Assembly: GCA_050084515.1 (NCBI GenBank)
Contig: CM114273.1
Coordinates: forward strand, 34,658,001 to 34,722,000
DNA: 64,000 nucleotides
DNA from: Blasia pusilla
Taxonomy: Eukaryota; Marchantiophyta; Marchantiopsida; Blasiales
Reading direction: 5' to 3'
Positions within the stretch are counted from its first letter, which is position 1, and the number at the start of each line of letters is the position of its first letter. Below are positions 1-9,588 of the stretch, in pieces. Below the pieces are notes generated by a model that was given only the letters and a program-made list of their open reading frames with translations, was not told the DNA's origin and ran no database searches. Made by a program: the position numbers and the translations under genes.

Positions 1-103
1 CGGTAGGCCGGCACGGGCTAAAAAATGAATGGCAAATGGGTGATAAGTTCCTAGACTATGTGCGGGTTGACCAAGCCCAAGTCTACGTTGTGGCTGGGGC
101 GGG

Positions 104-860
104 TGTCACATCTGAGTAGCCGATAGGCCGAGATCTATTGTGGATAGGGCGTAGGAGCCAGCGGACTATCTTGAGTGTAACTTTTTCCCACGGTGTTGGA
201 TGAGGTTGAGGATAGATCCATTGTGTCAGGAATGTCGTTTCTAAAAACTTTCATGTTGAGGTCTTTTACAGCCGGGTGACCTGTGCGCGAAGGTAACCAA
301 GGGGAGGGCTATTTTTAGGGGAAGATCCTTTTGGCTCTTCCCAACCCTATATAAGAGAGGAAGATGGCTTTCCTAAGCCATCTTTCTCATGTTGGGCCGT
401 TGGAGCACCTCCCTTGTATGTGTGTGAGATAGGACTAGGGTGCTAGCGTCCGGATTCCTTGATAGCACAAGGTGGACGAGGCTCGATATGCCGATGTAGA
501 TTGAGGAGTGCAGTTTTAGGCCGGGTGTGCCATTTTTACTACTCTTTATTTTTACATGAGAAAGATGTCAGGGGGATGGTGGGAATTCATTGTTTGCAGG
601 AAGGCAAGCGAGTTGCCTTGGTCGGGAGCCCGTGGAGATGTTGGTTGGTGTCGTATTTGTCATTTTTTCTGTTCGGAAGGCCGTGGGCGGAAGCGCTCTC
701 TGTTTTTTCTCAGATTTTGTTGGTGCACAGGGATTGGGGACAGCGGCAGAGTGTAGTACGGAGTGAGCGTTGGGTGTACGCGAGAGGGTATCGAGAGAGA
801 GAAGAAAAGAGAGTTTTAGTCTTACAGCCGCCGGGGGACTGTCAAGTAAAAGCGGCTAGC
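104..860 (+). repeat. 5' LTR of element 1 (3' boundary uncertain)
   Basis: U3 begins with TG at 104. About 290 bases (104-394) match 9144-9445, apart from a 30-base segment present only in the right copy. A TATA box (348-354) defines the promoter, so transcription should start near 375-385. Downstream sequence to about 860 shows weak similarity to the region after the U3 of element 2, including a shared GCGGAAGCGCT word, and could be R-U5 or leader. The exact LTR end cannot be set because the right LTR does not continue past the presumed start of R. Confidence 0.65.
348..354 (+). promoter_or_regulatory. TATA box in left LTR
   Basis: TATATAA preceded by a conserved block (CTCTTCCCAACCC) that is identical in the right copy at 9418-9424. 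It is the likely core promoter for the genomic transcript of element 1. Confidence 0.6.
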
Positions 861-1828
861 TAGGGGTCTAGAACTAGGGTTAGGGCGCGGACAGGCACAA
901 GAGCGGCGACGGGTGGAAGGGCGCAGACAAGCAGCGACGGGTGGAAGGGGGTGGACGGGCGGCGACGGCCCCACACTTTGGGGAGGCCCACGTCCCCCCC
1001 CCCATAGGGCCGCGGGCCAGGTTTTTCTCCCATCAACGTGGTATGGCACATGCGGATGTGGTCAGGGCGGAGTGGATGTGGTGGAGTTGCAGGGGTTGAA
1101 TGTGGTAGGGCAGGCCCACATGGCACCACAGTTGACCGGAGTGACGTGGTAAAGTCGGACGTAGTCAAAAAGGAAGACATGGTTGGGGTCCGACGTGATT
1201 GAGTTCGGTTATGCAGTGGAGAGTTCTACGGGACTTAGTGTCTCGCGAGCGTGGATGGGATTCGCGACAGGACTTTGTCGGTCGTTACGAGTAGGTTGGA
1301 GGACGACTCATAAGTTCTTCACCGACTGGGAATTGCGAGGGTTGTGATGGGGACACACAAACCTACACTGACGGGAGGTTTGACGTGTTGGTCGAGGAGA
1401 GTGTTATGTTGCGGAGGTTGTCATATCACGTGGAGGAGTGCATGTTGACGGTGCAAGAGGTTGGAGGGCGTGATCAGGTTACCCATTTGAGTCCCTTTTC
1501 CCGCACTTGTGGTGTGTGATTGAGAGTGTTGGGTATCAAGTAGTAGCTGGTGCTAGGTGGGTGCAGTGATGGTGACGAGTGTAGATTCTGTTCATGTGTA
1601 GCATATTGGTGGATATCCGGCGGTTGCCGAGTAGGGGTCGCGTGTATGACCTGAGAGAGTGTCGCTACGTTAGGTGAGTCAGTTGGGAGGCTCATGGTGA
1701 GCCCGAGTGTTGAGTGTGCGTGAGGCCGGGTATATCATCACGGGATTGATGTTAGCATAGGTGAGGTAGTGAGGAGTGTGGGAGACTCGCGGTGAGTCTG
1801 AGTGCTTGAGCGGGTGAGACAGGGTTTG
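861..1828 (+). other. Untranslated leader of element 1
   Basis: About 1 kb between LTR and Gag with no supportable open frame. It is GC- and GT-rich compared with the surrounding genome and shows patchy similarity to the leader of element 2 (about 38.7-39.0 kb). It is presumably leader/packaging sequence; no primer-binding site complementary to a common plant tRNA was recognised. Confidence 0.4.
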
Positions 1829-2809
1829 TCATCACGGCGTTCTTCCAGGGTTCGGAAGAACGGAGTAGTGCAAGCAGTAGTAGTGGTATGACACGGAGTG
1901 GAGTGAGATACCGAGGGGTTACCAGTGAGGAGCTACCTCGACATCCATCCGTGGCTGGATCGTCATCACTGGACACTGGGTCTCGTGACGAGATCGCAAA
2001 CTGAGACAGTAGTACTTTGCAGGAGATGGACGACATGGGCCATTGGGGCATGCGTCGTTTCTCGGGTGCAGTGGGCACCATTGACTTAGATGATTTTATC
2101 CAGGAGTTCGACACATGGTGCGACTTCCAAGAGATCTGAGACCCGACGGTTCAACCCTTTCATGGCATGGAAGGGGTTGTTCCAGCACTTGGAGGGTCTT
2201 GCGATGGATGACTAAATGGAGTTTTGATCACTATATTCAGTAGAGATCGATGCCTGGAGGATGTATTGGGCTCCAGGGTATGTGCCCACTAGTGGTCGCG
2301 AGGCATATGATGGGATTGTGAGAGGAAAGAGACCAACACCATCAGCCCGGAGACTAGATGGAGAGGAGGGCAGTGAGACAGGCGATGTGGCAGAGACCTC
2401 TGGTGGTAGAGGGCCATCCAGCTTCAGCCCCACAGTGAAGTTCTTCCGACAGTTGGGGAAGAGCTACCAAGGCTTACGCACCGACAAGCTGAAGAGTCTA
2501 CAGGATTTTCAGCGACGATCGGGTGAGAGTCTGAGAGAGGCATTCACACGCATGAGGAGGCTGATCATTGCTACGTTTAGAGTGACTGAGGCGCAGTCAG
2601 TCCAGTATTGGTACAGGGTTCTGGACCGAGAACTACGGAGGAGAGTCCGAGATGCGGTGCTGATTCACACAGCAAAGCCCACATTGAAGGTGGTCTTTGA
2701 GTTGTCTGAGCGTATTGAGCTCAACATGAGTGAGGAGCAGGTAGTGACCGCTGGATTTTCTCAAGAATCAACGGGTCCACGAGCGACGGTGACCCCACAG
2801 GTGCCATAG
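1829..2809 (+). pseudogene. gag (capsid region), element 1
   Basis: Gag would form the virus-like particle. The N-terminal part (about 1829-2139, stops and frame changes) aligns with the intact Gag N-terminus of element 2: both have RRFSG-VGTI-L-DFI-EF. The capsid-like core lies in the open stretch 2261-2809, with the retrotransposon-Gag pattern FRQLGKSYQGLRTDKL, then LQDFQRRSGESLREAFTRMR and a helical segment ending in RRRVRDAV. A TAG at 2807-2809 ends the frame; the same frame continues beyond it with plausible Gag linker sequence. Frames change at least twice, so the gene is broken. Confidence 0.7.
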
Positions 2810-2984
2810 CGAGCACCAGTACCACGGGAGCGGGCCAGTGTGTCCAGAGAGCAGGGCGGGTACCGTGAGCCTATGAGGCAACAACCCTTACCTACATATG
2901 TTGCCCAGCAGAGACTGCCGAGAGCATGGGAGAGGACCACCAGCACCTCCGATTGCTCAGGAGCCATAGATTGCCCCAGCACAG

Positions 2985-3860
2985 CACCATTGTGACCATT
3001 GCCACAGATATGGTCACACTAGGGATAGATGTTTTGACCTTCGCCGAGGGGCAAGTCCAGAGGTAGGTCGAGGGCCTGGGGGCGGTCGTCCTGGAGGAGG
3101 TCGGGGAGTTCTTCCTGGTGGTGGTGGTAGAGGACCACCACCAGCCAAAGGAGATGGAGCAGGAGCTCCAGAGCCGGCAATTCTCTCACGCATCGATCAG
3201 TTGGAGCAGAGGATTGCTGCCATGATGATGATGCAGCTTAGGGAAGGCACAGAGCTGCGAGCAGCTAGTGTGACTCCAACTTCTACCTCTTACCCTGACC
3301 CGGGTGAGGATCTTGCCAATATGGGATTTATGTGTAGTGCAGCCCAGGTTGAGGCAGCTGCAGTGGTGACTCGGGGTGCTGCGAGAGGCACCGAGCCACC
3401 GAGAGGTGCAGTTGAGATTGACCCACCAGAGGGGACCGATGGGCGGCATGCCAGGGTTCCACAGTCGTTCACATTGTCGGAGGCACTACACACACCAGCG
3501 ATGGTGCCTCGACGACCAGCGGTGCCTACAACTCAGGCACCTATGTCAACATCACGAGGAGTTGGAGTGAAAACTCCTATGTCGGCCTCAGTGGAGTCAG
3601 TGTCGACCATAGTGTTGGAGGTGGCCACCAGAGTGAGTCAGACTCCACTATTTTCCGCCACAGAGTTGGCGACGTTGGGAGTTGGACGAGCAGAGGTGTT
3701 CCAGTTGGCCGCCACATTGTGTGAGCATGGAGAGATGACTGCTTCTTGTTCAGAGGTAGTTGAGGAGGTGGTGGACTTGCCCTCAGAGCCGGTGCTCAGG
3801 ACGTTCCCCACAGAGTCATGGCATGCAGCGGCGGCGAAGTTGGTAGATATGCCAGCTTGA
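2985..3860 (+). pseudogene. gag-pol linker with CCHC zinc knuckle, element 1
   Basis: A textbook zinc knuckle, C-x2-C-x4-H-x4-C (CDHCHRYGHTRDRC), is encoded at 2991-3032. It is a nucleic-acid-binding motif of retroelement Gag. It is followed in the same frame by a Gly/Arg/Pro-rich segment and a long Thr/Val/Ala-rich linker (open from 3201 to 3860) with no recognisable fold. A TAG near 2960 separates it from upstream Gag. The equivalent of the knuckle was not found in element 2. Confidence 0.65.
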
Positions 3861-4577
3861 CCGGCCATAGAGCGAGCAGTGGTGACACCTGGAGTAGTGT
3901 TACTGGATAACCGAGCTGGAGTATTTCGCTTGATTAGTCCGAAAGGGACAGTATACCACCCGCAGCGCGTCCTACTTGATTCGGGAGCGCAACCCTTGAT
4001 GTTAGAGAAGGTGGCGTGTTAAGCGTTGGGGTTACGGAAGGCCGACATTGAGCCTTGTCCCTTCCAGATACAGACCTCGATTGGGGGCGTGTCACCCACT
4101 TAGTATATGACTCGATAGGAGATTGTTGTCAGAGTGCAGCCAGATCATGCGACGGATAGTGCTATGGTGCGCACACGTGCGATTACGACACCAGTTGAGT
4201 CGTACAATGTGTTGGTGGGGAGTACAGTGTTATATCCCCTAGGATTCATCCTAGACTTCTGGGAGGAGACCGTTGCTTATCGGCCAGGATGGCGGTCACG
4301 TGACGGCCGGATGAGTCAATTACCCGTGCAGTTTGCGGGACGAGGTGGTCGATCACAAGGCAAGTCTGTGACCACGTTGGCAGCTTTCACAGGTAGTGTT
4401 ACCTGGCCAGGAGAGTTGTTGGAGGGGAACGCACATGCGGAGGATGTCCCAGTAGCGGATAGTCGCACGGGGAGACAGGCCATGGCGGGTGTCTCTTCCC
4501 ATGTTGGCGAGGCCTCTTCACCATTGTGGGGTCCAACTCGAGAGCTACAAAGGAGTGCCGACGACCTCGTGAGGTAG
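3861..4577 (+). pseudogene. Retropepsin-type aspartic protease, element 1
   Basis: The protease would cut the polyprotein. The catalytic motif LLDSGAQ is encoded around 3972-3992 (Asp codon 3978-3980), preceded by the hydrophobic strand VFRLISPKG. The later part (4134-4577 open) contains a VESYNVLVG segment followed by LYPLGFILDFWEE. Element 2 has the same block with LLDSGSQ and VESYDILVG, which supports the assignment. In-frame stops occur near 4020, 4100 and 4118. Frame 3 is shared with the zinc knuckle upstream and the methyltransferase downstream. Confidence 0.65.
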
Positions 4578-4637
4578 GCGTGGAGTCATGTTTTTATCCC
4601 AGAGCAGCGAGAGTCACGTGGCAATCGGGCTCTTGGA

Positions 4638-5810
4638 GTGGAGACGTTGACCCCACTGGATACCACACCCGTTGTGTGGCACTGCCCAGAGGAGGGTGTT
4701 AGGGTGTTAGATCTCTTCGGAGGGATTAGCACCGGATTGGTTGCACTATTGCACGTGGGCATACGGGTGCATCAGTACCTTTATGTGGAGAGAGATGAGA
4801 CCGCGCGGCGAGTATCATTATGTCACGTGGCGAGATTGGTCCAGAGGTATCCTGAGTTGTTGCCGGTATCTGCAGTACGGGGATATCAGCATACACTACC
4901 CGTCGACATCTCTTTTGTGGGGGCGCAAGATCTGGATAGAGCTCGCACCATTCATTTGGTGATTTTTGGATGGCCATGTCAGGGTCATTCATCAGCTGGC
5001 CGAGGATTTGGATTGCAGGATTCGAGGTCAGCGATGTTTTGGGAGATGCTGCGAGTAGTACGACACTTGCAAGAGAGTCAGATATGTTCTCCAGCGTACA
5101 TTTTGGAGAACGTGCCGTTGTTGGGAGATACTCGTGCACGTGTGATGACGAGTGTACATCAGGTGAGGTCCTGGTTGGGACCTGCTGTGTTGTTAGATGC
5201 AGCGAGAGTTGGGTCACGTGCCCATCGTCCACGACTGTGGTGGACGAACCTAATACAATCAGAGGTACTGAGTCGAGCATACGGTGGAGTCTAGAGAGCA
5301 CCACATCTCACAGTGGATGTTATTTTGGGCTCACGGCGTCGATCTCAGGTGGTGACACGGGATGATAGACCACCGTTGGCCATGGCCAATAGGGTGGGGG
5401 AGTTGAGGGCAACCTTACCTACGTTGGTGAGCTTCCCAACATCCCATGCCTTTCGTCAGGGAGGGCCACGCATGATTTGGGATGAGGTGACCGGAGCATT
5501 GGAGGAGCCTACAGCAGATGAGCGCGAGCGCGCCATGGGGTTCACTATGGGTACTAGGGCGGTGCCAGGGATGACTGAGGCATCCCGGAGACAGGTGTTG
5601 GGGCAGGCAATGGACCTTAACTGTCTCACATGGATAGTCAGCCTAGGTATGGCTGAGCAGAGACGGATGCAAGTGTCATCCATGCTGTCACGTCCACGAG
5701 TTGGACCATTGCCTCTGGTGTCGAGGCATTGGCTGGGGCGAGACGAGGAGAGAGAGGCACCCATGGACTTCCTGGGACGTCGTTCGAGCAGAGAGTGCGA
5801 AGGCGGCTAG
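4638..5810 (+). pseudogene. C5 cytosine DNA methyltransferase domain (DNMT3-like motif order) inside pol
   Basis: The family transfers a methyl group from S-adenosylmethionine to C5 of cytosine in DNA. Residues are counted from 4638. Motif I VLDLFGGISTG (23-33) binds cofactor; the acidic strand YVERDE (49-54) is motif II; motif IV FGWPCQGHS (110-118) carries the catalytic Cys114 (codon 4977-4979); motif VI is ENV (157-159); motif VIII is RPRLWWTN (197-204). A single TAG at 5292-5294 follows; the same frame then continues to 5810 with RAMGFTMGTR and SRRQVLGQAMDLNCL, which fit motifs IX-X. Order I to X is canonical, unlike plant DRM enzymes, and the spacing resembles DNMT3. There is no host-type PWWP, ADD or UBA domain. 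It sits between protease and RT in the same frame as the protease, so it was part of the polyprotein. With the stop this copy is probably inactive, though every catalytic motif is present. Confidence 0.88.
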
Positions 5811-5940
5811 AGTAGCACATGTTCATTTTTTGGATGTGGATCATTGTGTAGGAGGTCAGAGGGGAGTGGTTGTTGCAGAGGTGGCTAGGGTTGCTACATA
5901 GCAACCAAAGCCGAAGATTGCGTCCTCTCCGAGTGAGGTC

Positions 5941-6800
5941 ATGATGGAGACTTGGGAGCCTGTGATAGGTCTCAAGTTGATAGGAGGAGAGCGACGGCGA
6001 GTTCATAGGTTTCTCAGAGGGCATGTCAGTTGTTTTGCCTTCAGTATGAGAGACTTGGGTACGCTGAAGGGTCCCGGGATACGGATTGAGTTGGCTAGTG
6101 ATACGATCTTTCGTCGACCCTACAGGTATTCTGATATGGAGCAAGCCTTGATTCAGAGCAGGATTCAGGACTTGTTGGAGGGAGGACTTGTGGAGTTATC
6201 ACATGGGGAGTATGCATCTGCCACAGTCATGCCGGCGAAGAAGGATATGTATGGCAATTGGACGGATAGGCGGATGTGTGGAGATTAGCGTCCTATCAAC
6301 CGACAAACGAGGTCAGATTGGTACGCCATGCCTACTCCTGAGGAGATCTTTGATGCGGTAGGGCATGCAAAGATCTTCAATACTTTAGATCTCCGTGCTG
6401 GCTATCATCAGCTTCCTATTAGGTTGAAGGACAGGGAGAAGACAGCATTCTGGGGGATAGATCGGTTCGGGAGAGATTGCTTGTATCAATGGCGGTTCAT
6501 ACCATTTGGGTTGAAGAACGCGCCTGCAGAGTTTCAGAGAGTGATGGATAGGATTCTGGCTGGCTTGGATTTTGTACGATGTTACATAGATGATATTCTT
6601 ATCTTCAGTTCCACGGTTGAGGAGCATGAGCGACACTTGGAGGAGGTGTTTCGGCGATTGCAGTTACATGGACTGAAGTGACATCCAGGCAAGTGCAGAT
6701 TCTTTCAAGAGCAGATTGAGTACTTAGGACACACCATATACCCGAGTGGGTTAGGCGTTTAGCAGACGAAGGTAGAGGCTATTGCGCAGATTCCACGCCC
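5941..6800 (+). pseudogene. Reverse transcriptase, element 1
   Basis: RNA-dependent DNA polymerase of Ty3/gypsy type. The N-terminal part has PYRYSDMEQALIQSRIQDLL and SATVMPAKKD, then RMCGD followed by a TAG at 6286-6288 where element 2 has Tyr (RMCGDYRPIN). The 6328 segment has LDLRAGYHQLPI (first catalytic Asp), FGLKNAPAEFQRVMD, and the YIDD active site at 6583-6594. A TGA at 6679-6681 and a further TAG near 6760 interrupt the connection to RNase H. Confidence 0.88.
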
Positions 6801-6807
6801 TACAAAT

Positions 6808-7407
6808 GTGAGTCGAGTCCGAGCATTTCTTGGACTGGCAAACTTCTATCGAAGGTATGTCAAGGGTTTTAGTGCGATCGCAAAGTCTTTGACCTTATTG
6901 ACGAGACTTGATCAGGTTTGGTTGTGGGGAGATGATCAGGAGCGAGCATTTCAGGAGCTCAAGGACAAGTTGACGTCCTCACCCATTTTACAGAGACCGG
7001 TTAGGGGTCGCCCATTCCAGTTACATACGGATTGGAGCATGTTGGGTCTAGAAGCAGTGCTTACTCAGAGGGATGACGAGGAGGGGGAGTTTGTTGTGGC
7101 TAACGCGAGCCGATCGAACAACATTGCAGAAGCGAAGTACAGCTCCTACGAGGGAGAGTGCTTGGCTTCAGTGTGGGCCGTGGCACATTTCAGGTGCTAT
7201 TTATTCGGCAACCCTTTCACACTTATCACTGATCATCAGCCGTTGAGGTGGTTGATGGAGTCCGACAAGATTACGGGAAAGGTTGCCAAGTGGGCTCTAT
7301 TACTACAGGAGTATGAGTTTGAGGTGGTTCATAGGCCAGGTCGGCTGAACCAGGATGCGGATGGGTTGAGTTGTAATCCATGTCCGAGTCAGAGAGACGA
7401 CACATGA
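6808..7407 (+). pseudogene. RNase H, element 1
   Basis: RNase H degrades the RNA of the RNA:DNA hybrid. The segment opens with the RT connection FLGLANFYRRYVKGFS and contains the RNase H pattern LHTDWSMLGLEAVLTQ (Asp), EAKYSSYEGECLA (Glu) and ITDHQPLRWL (Asp), ending with VVHRPGRLNQDADGLS, typical of gypsy elements. It is in the same frame as RT. It ends at TGA 7405-7407, after which the frame continues towards the integrase. Confidence 0.85.
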
Positions 7408-7437
7408 GCTCGATGGCACGGAGAGAGTGATGAGGAG

Positions 7438-7908
7438 ATGGTGCCCGGTTGGCATGAATCTGCCTATCTTTGTTGGTTGACTATGGCAAGTCAGCCACAG
7501 GTGATGACTCCAGTGGTGGGGTTGGATCATGAGTCTTTGGATCCGGAGGTTACTGAGGAGGCGACATGTGGTCGTGATATCCATGACGACGTGGAGGTTG
7601 TGGAGGTTGTGGAGTTCTTGCGCACTGGCGTCATTGCGAGTACACTGAGTGCTAGGGAGCGGGATTGGATCCTACAGAGAGCCAAGAGGTTCAGGTGGGA
7701 GGGGACTCACATTTTGCGGGTATGGGGAGATGGTAGGATACGAGTGGTACCTCATCCTTCCCAGCAAGCACGTGTAGTGCGACATGCCCATGAGGAGTTG
7801 GGACATTTCGGAGTAAAGCGTACTTACAGCTTACTCCAGGTTCAGTATTGGTGGCGCGGCATGCATACTGGGCAGGTACAGCGGTTGTGGCGGATGTATG
7901 GTATGTGA
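7438..7908 (+). pseudogene. Integrase N-terminal (HHCC) region, element 1
   Basis: Contains the His pair HAHEELGHFGVKRTY and LLQVQYWWRGMH of the integrase zinc-binding domain. The expected Cys pair is lost from this frame: a frameshift around 7885-7905 moves the coding frame, and a Cys-Asp-Arg-Val segment appears in frame 2 just before the integrase core. A spacer with many acidic residues precedes it. Confidence 0.7.
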
Positions 7909-7954
7909 CAGAGTGCGAGCATCCTTCAATGCTCCCACTCTGTAGTTACATCCT

Positions 7955-8467
7955 TTGCCGATTATGGGTTTAGGTTATCGGTGGAGTTTAGACTTTGTAG
8001 GACCTTTGCCATTGACGGGACGTCATCATAGGTACGTGTTGGTCATGGTGGAGCATTTCTCCAAGTGGATAGAGTTGGTAGCACTACCAGACAAGGCGAG
8101 TGAGGGAACAGCTTATGCGTTTCTAGATCGTGTGCTTGGTCACTTTGGTGCACCGGCGGAGGTGTTGACTGACCAGGGTATCGAGTTTAGGGGAGAGTTT
8201 CAGGCCTTGTGTGATCAGGCACTGATAGATCACCGCACCACGTCCAGAGATCATCATGAGGCGGATGGGTTGGCGGAGAGAGTGGTACACACGGTGAAGA
8301 GAGGATTGCGCAAGTATGGCTTGCAGCGGGGACAGTTGAGGGAGTGGGACCTACAGTTTCTATGGTTGGCTATGGGTTATTGCTTTAGTTGGCAGGCATC
8401 CTTGGCGTCATTTTCACCGTACTTTTTGCTCTCTCCCATGTTCTCAGAGGGCAGAAGATTTTCGTAG
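7955..8467 (+). pseudogene. Integrase catalytic core (rve), element 1
   Basis: Inserts the cDNA into the host genome. The D,D35E triad is visible, counting from 7955: Asp13 in WSLDFVGPLP, Asp73 in LTDQGIEF and Glu108 in ADGLAERVV. The 35-residue step between the last two is the retroviral/gypsy value. A TAG at 8465-8467 ends the frame and the C-terminal part continues in another frame. Element 2 lacks this core. Confidence 0.85.
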
Positions 8468-8471
8468 AGTT

Positions 8472-8972
8472 ATGCCTATGGCCTTTGAGAACTTAGCTAT
8501 TGCCCAGCATAGAGATACATTGAGGTACGCCACCATTCGTGGAGGAGGTTATCGTCCAGGGATTAGGAGGTTTCATCCTGGAGATTACGTGTATTTACAG
8601 CAGGCGGCACCCACGACGCTAGATGTCACTGCAGGACGCACGATCCTACGTGTGCGCGAGGTATTACCGACCGGAGTCCTCATGTTGGAGGGACGGGATG
8701 GTATGGTTTGGAAGGATCATGTGCGCAATTGTGCGCTATGTCATCTTCCGAACATAGATGGGACGGTGGATCCGAGCTTGGCAGTGGTACCTGCAGGCTT
8801 GAGGTGTATGTTGTGCGGATCTGCGAGGGGTACAGCCACCATGTTGGTATGTGATGGTTGTTCTCGAGGGTGGCATATGTCATGTCTGACCCCCCTTCTT
8901 GATGTGGTTCCCAACGGACGATGGATGTGTCCGAGATGTGTATTTTTAGTAGGTCATATCAGAGAGATGTGA
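8472..8972 (+). pseudogene. Integrase C-terminal region with PHD finger, element 1
   Basis: The first part has the gypsy integrase C-terminal pattern FHPGDYVYLQ, followed by a small beta-rich stretch. Where chromoviruses carry a chromodomain, this protein ends with a PHD finger (8805-8939). The C4HC3 ligands are spaced C-x2-C-x11-C-x2-C-x4-H-x2-C-x14-C-x2-C, with the conserved Trp two residues before the seventh zinc ligand and the words CDGC and WMCPRC. PHD fingers usually read the histone H3 tail, so it could guide integration or methylation to chromatin; that role is inference. The stop follows shortly after (TGA 8970-8972). Confidence 0.85.
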
Positions 8973-9015
8973 TATTTTCTATCTGGAGTTGGGGGGCTCC
9001 AATTGCCAACTAGGG

Positions 9016-9143
9016 GGGCGGTTGTGTGATATCCATGTATATGTATGAGTTGATTTTTGTACATGTGTGGATCGATCCGTGTGTGGGGAAGATCGGTGTT
9101 GTGTGGTGTAGATGTGACCATCGATATGTATGCGCACGACAGT
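9016..9143 (+). repeat. 3' untranslated segment (copy A1) before right U3
   Basis: A purine run (AGGGGGGCGG) lies near 9012-9021 and may be a polypurine tract. The following roughly 125 bases recur after U3 at 9446-9583, and a diverged form occurs on both sides of the LTR remnant near 31 kb. Either this is 3' UTR or the real LTR begins here; the 5' copy at 104 has no such segment before it. Confidence 0.5.
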
Positions 9144-9445
9144 TGTCACATCTGAGTAACTGATAGGCCGAGATCTATCGTGGATAGGGCGTAGGAGCCA
9201 GCGGACTATCTTGAGTGTAACTTTGTTCCACGGTGTCGGATGAGGTTGAGGATAGATCCATTGTGTCAGGAACGTCGTTTCTGACAACTTTCATGTTGAG
9301 GTCTTTTACAGCCGGGTGACTTGTTGACCAGGTCACCCACCCCTAATAACCTGTGCGCGTAGGTTACCAAGGGGAGGGCTATTTTTAGGGGAAGAGCCTT
9401 TTTGCTCTTCCCAACCCTATATAAGAGAGGAAGATGGCTTTCCTA
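9144..9445 (+). repeat. Right LTR (U3 part) of element 1
   Basis: Starts TGTCACATCTG as on the left. It is co-linear with 104-394 with about a dozen substitutions and a 30-base segment (9321-9350) absent from the left. The TATA box is at 9418-9424. The match stops about 25 bases after the TATA box, close to the expected transcription start. Confidence 0.8.
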
Positions 9446-9588
9446 ACCGTTGTGTGATCTCCATGTATATGTATGGGTTGATTTTTGTATATGTGTGGAT
9501 CGACCTGTGTGTGGGGAAGATCGGTGTTGTGCAGTGTAGATGTGACCAGCGATGTATGTTATGTAGCGATATGTATGGGCACGACACG
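9446..9588 (+). repeat. Second copy of the 3' segment (A2) after U3
   Basis: Near-identical to 9016-9143 over most of its length (shared GTTGTGTGAT, TCCATGTATATGTATG, GTGTGTGGGGAAGATCGGTG), with an extra GATGTATGTTATGTAG word before the common ending. It ends in GGGCACGACA. It follows U3 where R-U5 should be. Confidence 0.6.

Larger units (their letters stand above)
104..9588 (+). mobile_element. Ty3/gypsy-type LTR retrotransposon with DNA methyltransferase and PHD finger (element 1)
   Basis: An almost complete LTR element. The left LTR starts with TGTCACATCTG at 104 and the same U3 sequence recurs at 9144-9445. Between them, in order, are remnants of Gag, a CCHC knuckle, an aspartic protease (DSGA), a C5 DNA methyltransferase, reverse transcriptase (YIDD), RNase H, integrase (HH and D,D35E) and a C-terminal PHD finger. 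The RT-RH-INT order is that of Ty3/gypsy. The reading frame is broken by several frameshifts and in-frame stops (for example near 2807, 2960, 5292, 6286, 6679, 6760, 7405, 7905, 8465), so this copy is not expected to be autonomous. The two U3 copies differ at roughly a dozen sites plus one 30-base indel (by-eye count). The 3' end is unusual: part of the 3' untranslated region is repeated after U3. I could not assign a primer-binding site or target duplication. Confidence 0.9.

Noticed and set aside
459-863. 134-codon open frame in the left LTR/leader
   Set aside because: Lies over the presumed R-U5/leader, composition follows the DNA, overlapping frames are equally open and no domain is visible.
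4726-5304. 192-codon open frame on the minus strand
   Set aside because: Shadow of the methyltransferase domain; the plus-strand frame explains the conserved motifs.
4638-5810. Methyltransferase as an independent host gene into which a retroelement inserted
   Set aside because: It has no own start context or introns, shares frame with the protease, and occurs at the same position in element 2.
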